DNA of 5,491 nt from Nitrososphaeria archaeon (GTDB lineage: Archaea > Thermoproteota > Nitrososphaeria > JACIWG01), in the NCBI GenBank assembly GCA_029776125.1, contig JARVJS010000162.1, forward strand, positions 1 through 5,491. Direction: 5' to 3'. The translations under genes and the position numbers were made by a program. This document shows, piece by piece, positions 5,458-5,491 of this stretch. Below the pieces are notes generated by a model, which saw nothing but the letters and a program-made list of their open reading frames with translations, was not told the DNA's origin and made no database searches. Every line of letters starts with the position of its first letter. Position 1 is the stretch's first letter.

Positions 5458-5491
5458 TACGTTGATTTAAGTCCTTTTTCCCATGCGTACA
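5397..5491 (-). CDS. Ribonucleotide reductase large subunit, C-terminal end (partial)
   Basis: Read on the minus strand from the window edge, the frame gives YAWEKGLKSTYYC, then FIDKTVKGEK, then AIDFLAK and a TAG stop (5397-5399). The pattern YAW-x-KGLK-(S/T)-TYY is a hallmark of the C-terminal part of class I/II ribonucleotide reductase catalytic chains, which reduce ribonucleotides to deoxyribonucleotides. The partial codon at the edge (xTG) allows L, M or V before the Y, as the family has. The last seven residues are encoded by bases that on the other strand belong to apgM, so the native C-terminus is probably replaced or lost. Only 30 residues are visible, so the class cannot be decided. 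This ORF is too short and too close to the edge for routine gene calling. Confidence 0.65.
   Translation of the reverse strand, partial: YAWEKGLKSTYYCFIDKTVKGEKAIDFLAK
5412..5426. other. Breakpoint between apgM and ribonucleotide reductase fragments
   Basis: ApgM-like sequence on the plus strand runs to about 5411-5420, and ribonucleotide-reductase-like sequence on the minus strand runs from the window edge down to about 5421. Both reading frames lose family resemblance within the same few bases. Neither a terminal repeat nor an insertion-sequence end is visible, so this is a simple join of two 3'-truncated genes facing each other. Confidence 0.6.

Overview
The window looks archaeal. The clearest sign is the start of an archaeal-type, cofactor-independent phosphoglycerate mutase (ApgM) at 5296. 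Other signs are strong GGTGA-type ribosome-binding sites next to TTG starts, and TATA-like boxes about 20-30 bases before start codons, with very short or no leaders. The DNA is AT-rich, codon choice favours AGA and ATA, and genes are tightly packed. I cannot name the lineage from sequence alone. A TACK-group or methanogen-like archaeon is a guess.

Layout: (1) Positions 1-1486, plus strand: the last 19 codons of an unidentified gene, then a GT-B fold glycosyltransferase (family GT4/GT5-like), then a small winged-helix protein whose start overlaps the glycosyltransferase stop. (2) Positions 1488-3787, minus strand: a second, related glycosyltransferase/glycogen-synthase-like gene followed by a galactose-1-phosphate uridylyltransferase (GalT). 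The two are translationally linked, and galT converges on the winged-helix gene with a single base between the stop codons. (3) Positions 3788-3930: a 143-base divergent promoter region. (4) Positions 3931-5244, plus strand: a GH57 alpha-amylase/glucanotransferase with all its main motifs. (5) Positions 5245-5491: a short promoter-bearing gap, the first ~40 codons of apgM, and on the opposite strand the last codons of a ribonucleotide reductase large subunit.

Together the genes form an alpha-glucan (glycogen-like) storage and mobilisation locus. Two nucleotide-sugar glycosyltransferases would build glucan or a related glycoside. GalT would interconvert hexose-1-phosphates and UDP-sugars. GH57 would cleave or rearrange alpha-1,4-glucan. 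ApgM would pass the carbon down glycolysis. The winged-helix protein is a candidate local regulator. From memory, Methanocaldococcus jannaschii has a comparable neighbourhood (glycogen synthase, glycosyltransferase, GH57 amylase, ApgM), so the grouping looks old.

No wholly new system is evident. The most unusual point is at 5412-5426: ApgM loses its family resemblance exactly where the antisense ribonucleotide reductase begins, so two gene ends are welded together. This is either a real rearrangement or an assembly chimera. I saw no tRNA, rRNA, CRISPR array or insertion sequence.
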